DNA from: M3007 sp046329435
GTDB taxonomy: Bacteria > Bacteroidota > Bacteroidia > Chitinophagales > Saprospiraceae
NCBI GenBank assembly: GCA_046329435.1
Contig: JAXLUR010000002.1
Coordinates: forward strand, 713,841 to 777,840
Direction of reading: 5' to 3'
DNA: 64,000 nucleotides
Shown here piece by piece: positions 61,543 through 64,000 of this stretch. Every line of letters begins with the position of its first letter. Position 1 is the stretch's first letter. Both the position numbers and the translations under genes were made by a program. The notes below the pieces were generated by a model. The model saw nothing but the letters and a program-made list of their open reading frames with translations, ran no database searches and was not told where the DNA came from.

Positions 61543-62289
61543 CTATTTGCGCAATTTGATGCTGTACGACAACAGCTCGGGATTGGTTATCACATCCACC
61601 AGCGGGTAACTGGCCTTGACGGTATGGCCGTCTTTTTTCAGGTTTTTGCCCGACACCTTTTTCACTTTGCCCTCAAAATGAAAGACTTGTGTGTAGGTGT
61701 TGCTGCCCAGCATGAGTTTCAGCATGGGGTTGTTCTTCATTTCGAGCATCGGATTGTCCATTGCGCCCGGCACCTCTACCGTTTCGTACTTGGCGACGAG
61801 TTGCTTGCCTTCCCAGTGCACCTGGTTTTTCATGCTGTTCAGTACGTTGTGAACGGAAGCCAGACCGCCCAGTTCGCCGGAATTGCCGGGCCCGCTGATC
61901 GTATCCAGGCTGGAAAAGTTATCCCAGAACTGGTTGACTTCTTCCACGTTTTTGAAATCGAGCATGAAGGTGAACTGCATTTTCTCCTTCATGAACAAGG
62001 CAATTTGCGTACGTTCGGCCAGGGCAGGGTAGGGCAAGCGGCGTTTGATGGAATCAGGCAGGGAAGCAAAAGTTAGCACCGTGTCGCGCATTTGGTCTTT
62101 TCCGGTTGAATCGGACGCTTGCTGGAGGGCCTGGGCCATGCCCATAAAGCTTTGAGCGGCAGGCACTTCGAAACTCATCTGGTAACGACCTGAGCGGTCT
62201 TTGTTAAACCAGAATTCTTCGGTGATATTAAAACAACTGGTAAGGCTGGCGAGTACCAGCAGCATGGCAATGGGGCGGAGCATTTTCAT
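61543..62289 (-). CDS. Hypothetical lipoprotein, 248 aa
   Basis: ATG at 62289 (MKMLRPIAMLLVLASLTSC, lipobox LTSC with Cys19). The mature part begins FNITEEFWFNKDRSGRYQMSFE, as in a Bacteroidota lipoprotein type that carries a repeated beta-strand domain (DUF-like, no name given). Acidic and helical stretches alternate (FKNVEEVNQFWDNFSS, LASVHNVLNSMKNQVHW). The C-terminal half has KVKKVSGKNLKKDGHTV and LSYSIKLRK. Probable outer- or inner-membrane periplasmic lipoprotein; no enzymatic motif is visible. Confidence 0.88.
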   Translation of the reverse strand: MKMLRPIAMLLVLASLTSCFNITEEFWFNKDRSGRYQMSFEVPAAQSFMGMAQALQQASDSTGKDQMRDTVLTFASLPDSIKRRLPYPALAERTQIALFMKEKMQFTFMLDFKNVEEVNQFWDNFSSLDTISGPGNSGELGGLASVHNVLNSMKNQVHWEGKQLVAKYETVEVPGAMDNPMLEMKNNPMLKLMLGSNTYTQVFHFEGKVKKVSGKNLKKDGHTVKASYPLVDVITNPELLSYSIKLRK

Positions 62290-62423
62290 GGTTGAAATGG
62301 TTTGGTTGGAAAATTTGGGTATAAAATGCCATTAAAAAACCGGGTTTCCCCGTATTTTATTGCAGCAATTTGCCCGGAAATTTAACTATTCCGAATCCTT
62401 CTTTTTTCAACCTGAATTTTGAC

Positions 62424-63710
62424 ATGTCCATGATTGTACGCGGTGTTGTTTTGTTGGCGGTGCTGTCTTCGCTGTTTGCCCCGTCTTGTCGGCCCCCGCT
62501 CCGGATTGCCGGAAGAAAGGCCGCCAATCCGCTGGAAAAAATACTGGCGGCCCACAGCGCTTCTTTCGACAGTATCTTATCGCAGCCCGGGGTGTACCAG
62601 GTGCAGATTATTTACACTCAAATCGATCGCGACAACCAACAACGGCCCCGTTTTACGCAGTACGCCTGGAACCTCGACGAAACCCGCTATTTCTACCCGG
62701 CCAGTGTGGTAAAAATGCCGCTGGCAGTGCTGTCGCTGGAGAAACTCAACAACCTGCAGCGCAACGGTTTCCTCGATTTGACCCGCGAAACGCCCTATTT
62801 ACTTGATTCCTTGCGCCCTTTTCAGGCAAATTACAAACGCGAACCCACGGCGCCGACAGGCCTGCCAACGCTGTCGCATGATATCCGGCAGGTTTTTGCC
62901 GTCAGCGACAACGATGCCTACAACCACCTTTTTGAATTTTTGGGTCGCGCGGATATCAACCGATCGCTGCACGAACACGGATACTGGAACACGGGCATTG
63001 TGCACCGTTTTAACTACCCGGGGCGTGATAACCGCTATGCCCAACCGATTACTTTCTATAACCAGCACGGCGTCGTTTATCAGGAAGGCGAACGATTTAC
63101 CGACAAACCCTGGCTGAATCCGCAACAAAACCTGCGGCAGGGCCGCGCCTACATCGACTCGCGCGACAGCCTTGTGCTTCAACCTTTTGATTTCAGCCGG
63201 AAAAACTGGTTTTCCCTGGGCGATATGGAAAAAATGTTGCGCGCAATCCTGTTCCCGGAGTCGGTTCCGCCCGAAAACAGGTTCTGTTTGCAGCCCGACG
63301 ACTACCGCTTCTTGTGGCAATGTATGGGTATGTTTCCCAGGGAATGCCCGGCTCCCGTGTACGACACCCTGCAATACTGGGACAGCTACGTCAAGTTTTT
63401 TGTCGAAGGCGATTCCAGGCAGCCCCTCGACGGTCGCGTCAGGGCGTTCAACAAGGTCGGCGAAGCGTACGGCTTTTTGACGGATGTTGCATATGTGGTT
63501 GATTTCGAGCTCAATGTGGAGTTTGTCCTTGCCGCCACTATTTGCTGCAACAGCGATGGTATTTTCAACGACGGCGTGTACGACTACGACCAGACCGGCT
63601 TCCCTTTCCTCGCCAATCTCGGAAGGGCCGTGCTGGAATACGAACGCCGCCGCCACAAAAAAGTTAAGCCTGATCTGCGCCCCTTCGCCGACGCCCTGCG
63701 TGCAAACTGA
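62424..63710 (+). CDS. Lipoprotein serine hydrolase of the class A beta-lactamase fold
   Basis: 428 residues from the ATG at 62424 (MSMIVRGVVLLAVLSSLFAPSC; Cys22 in FAPSC fits a lipobox). Penicillin-recognising motifs are in order: Ser94-x-x-Lys97 in YPASVVKMPLAVL, Ser-Asp-Asn at 161-163 in FAVSDNDAYNHLFEF, and Lys-x-Gly in FNKVGEAYGF (about 350-359; Lys-Val-Gly instead of Lys-Thr-Gly). The protein is about 100 residues longer than a class A beta-lactamase, with an insertion between the SDN and KxG motifs. It may be a peptidase or amidase rather than an antibiotic-resistance enzyme. Its neighbour ftsE suggests a cell-wall context, but the two need not be functionally linked. Confidence 0.88.
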   Translation: MSMIVRGVVLLAVLSSLFAPSCRPPLRIAGRKAANPLEKILAAHSASFDSILSQPGVYQVQIIYTQIDRDNQQRPRFTQYAWNLDETRYFYPASVVKMPLAVLSLEKLNNLQRNGFLDLTRETPYLLDSLRPFQANYKREPTAPTGLPTLSHDIRQVFAVSDNDAYNHLFEFLGRADINRSLHEHGYWNTGIVHRFNYPGRDNRYAQPITFYNQHGVVYQEGERFTDKPWLNPQQNLRQGRAYIDSRDSLVLQPFDFSRKNWFSLGDMEKMLRAILFPESVPPENRFCLQPDDYRFLWQCMGMFPRECPAPVYDTLQYWDSYVKFFVEGDSRQPLDGRVRAFNKVGEAYGFLTDVAYVVDFELNVEFVLAATICCNSDGIFNDGVYDYDQTGFPFLANLGRAVLEYERRRHKKVKPDLRPFADALRAN

Positions 63711-63750
63711 ATCAAATGTTGCAATTTTGCACACCCAACTGTGTATCGCC

Positions 63751-64000
63751 TTGAAAAATATCGTTCGCCTCACCAATACTGACATTCGCCAGCAGGATGC
63801 TCAAACCATTCTTCACCAGGTCAATCTGACGATCGGAGAAGGAGAATTTACCTACCTGATCGGCAAAACCGGCAGCGGCAAATCCAGTTTGCTCAAAACG
63901 CTTTACGGCGCACTGCCGCTCGATAACGGCCACGGCGAAGTGGCCGGCTACGACCTGCGCACCCTCGGCCGGCGCTCCGTGCACCTGCTGCGCCGCAAAC
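63751..64000 (+). CDS. ftsE: Cell-division ATP-binding protein FtsE, 5' part
   Basis: Runs off the right edge; 83 codons are visible. No ATG is available, so the TTG at 63751 (LKNIVRLTNTDIRQQ) is the best start; upstream in-frame codons hold no better one. The N-terminal ABC strands are followed by the Walker A motif LIGKTGSGKSSLLKTLYG (about residues 36-53) and the segment LPLDNGHGEVAGYDLRTL typical of Bacteroidota FtsE. FtsE with FtsX drives peptidoglycan hydrolase activation at the division site. The assignment rests on the N-terminal third only; other LolD-like ABC proteins are a weaker alternative. Confidence 0.82.
   Translation, partial: MKNIVRLTNTDIRQQDAQTILHQVNLTIGEGEFTYLIGKTGSGKSSLLKTLYGALPLDNGHGEVAGYDLRTLGRRSVHLLRRK

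Noticed and set aside
62424..63710. Antibiotic-resistance beta-lactamase
   Set aside because: The enlarged size, lipoprotein signal, K-V-G variant and wall-related neighbour do not support a resistance call from sequence alone.
1..64000. tRNA, rRNA, insertion sequences, prophage, attachment sites, replication origin
   Set aside because: Read for cloverleaf ends, transposase DDE motifs, terminal inverted repeats and DnaA-box clusters; nothing convincing was seen.

Overview
The window looks like a chromosomal stretch of a Bacteroidota bacterium, most likely Saprospiraceae or a close relative. The reasons are: several secreted proteins end in a type IX secretion (T9SS) C-terminal sorting domain; four large hybrid histidine kinases are present, three of them fused to an AraC-type output domain; Rho carries a long charged insertion; several -7 elements fit TAnnTTTG; and ATG-poor, Shine-Dalgarno-poor gene starts are common. 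No rRNA, tRNA, insertion sequence, prophage or CRISPR array was seen, and codon use is even, so this reads as core and lineage-specific chromosome rather than a mobile island.

Layout. 1-5.8 kb: the 3' end of a gene cut by the edge, a hypothetical protein, and two T9SS cargo proteins. 5.8-8.3 kb: a minus-strand run of an O-antigen-ligase-like protein, rsmA and an alkyltransferase-like protein without the alkyl-acceptor cysteine. 8.5-10.5 kb: a lipoprotein methyltransferase and a site-2-type protease. 10.6-17.6 kb: minus-strand envelope and metabolic genes (PDZ aspartic protease, GMC oxidoreductase, DASS transporter, bacilliredoxin, M28 peptidase, GH25 muramidase). 17.9-22 kb: rho and serS, divergent. 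22.2-31.4 kb: two hybrid two-component regulators flanking a delta-60-repeat secreted protein. 31.6-40 kb: a membrane zinc peptidase, then a compact minus-strand operon of SUMF1-like protein, S41 peptidase, ECF sigma factor, putative anti-sigma factor, hybrid kinase and methyltransferase. 40-45.6 kb: T9SS cargo, M1 peptidase, alpha/beta hydrolase, DinB, RDD protein.

46.3-50.5 kb holds a four-gene group (cystathionine-synthase-like enzyme, JmjC/cupin-8 oxygenase-like protein, HipA-like kinase, alpha-oxoamine-synthase-like enzyme). I propose it as a candidate sulfonolipid (capnine) or sphingolipid pathway locus. 50.6-52.5 kb: beta-carbonic anhydrase and a di-haem cytochrome c. 52.7-56.8 kb: a tight operon of a small protein, an EamA-type transporter, an ornithine-decarboxylase-like enzyme, two tandem cupin paralogs and two tandem secreted SnoaL/NTF2-like paralogs. 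I cannot name its product, and it is the best candidate here for an undescribed small pathway. 57.2-64 kb: a secreted beta-propeller protein with a T9SS tail, a fourth hybrid kinase, two lipoproteins (one a class-A-beta-lactamase-like serine hydrolase) and the start of ftsE, cut by the right edge.

All functions are inferred from motifs read by eye; no database search was run. Start codons were reassigned where signal peptides, operon spacing or a -7 element argued for a start downstream of the longest open frame.
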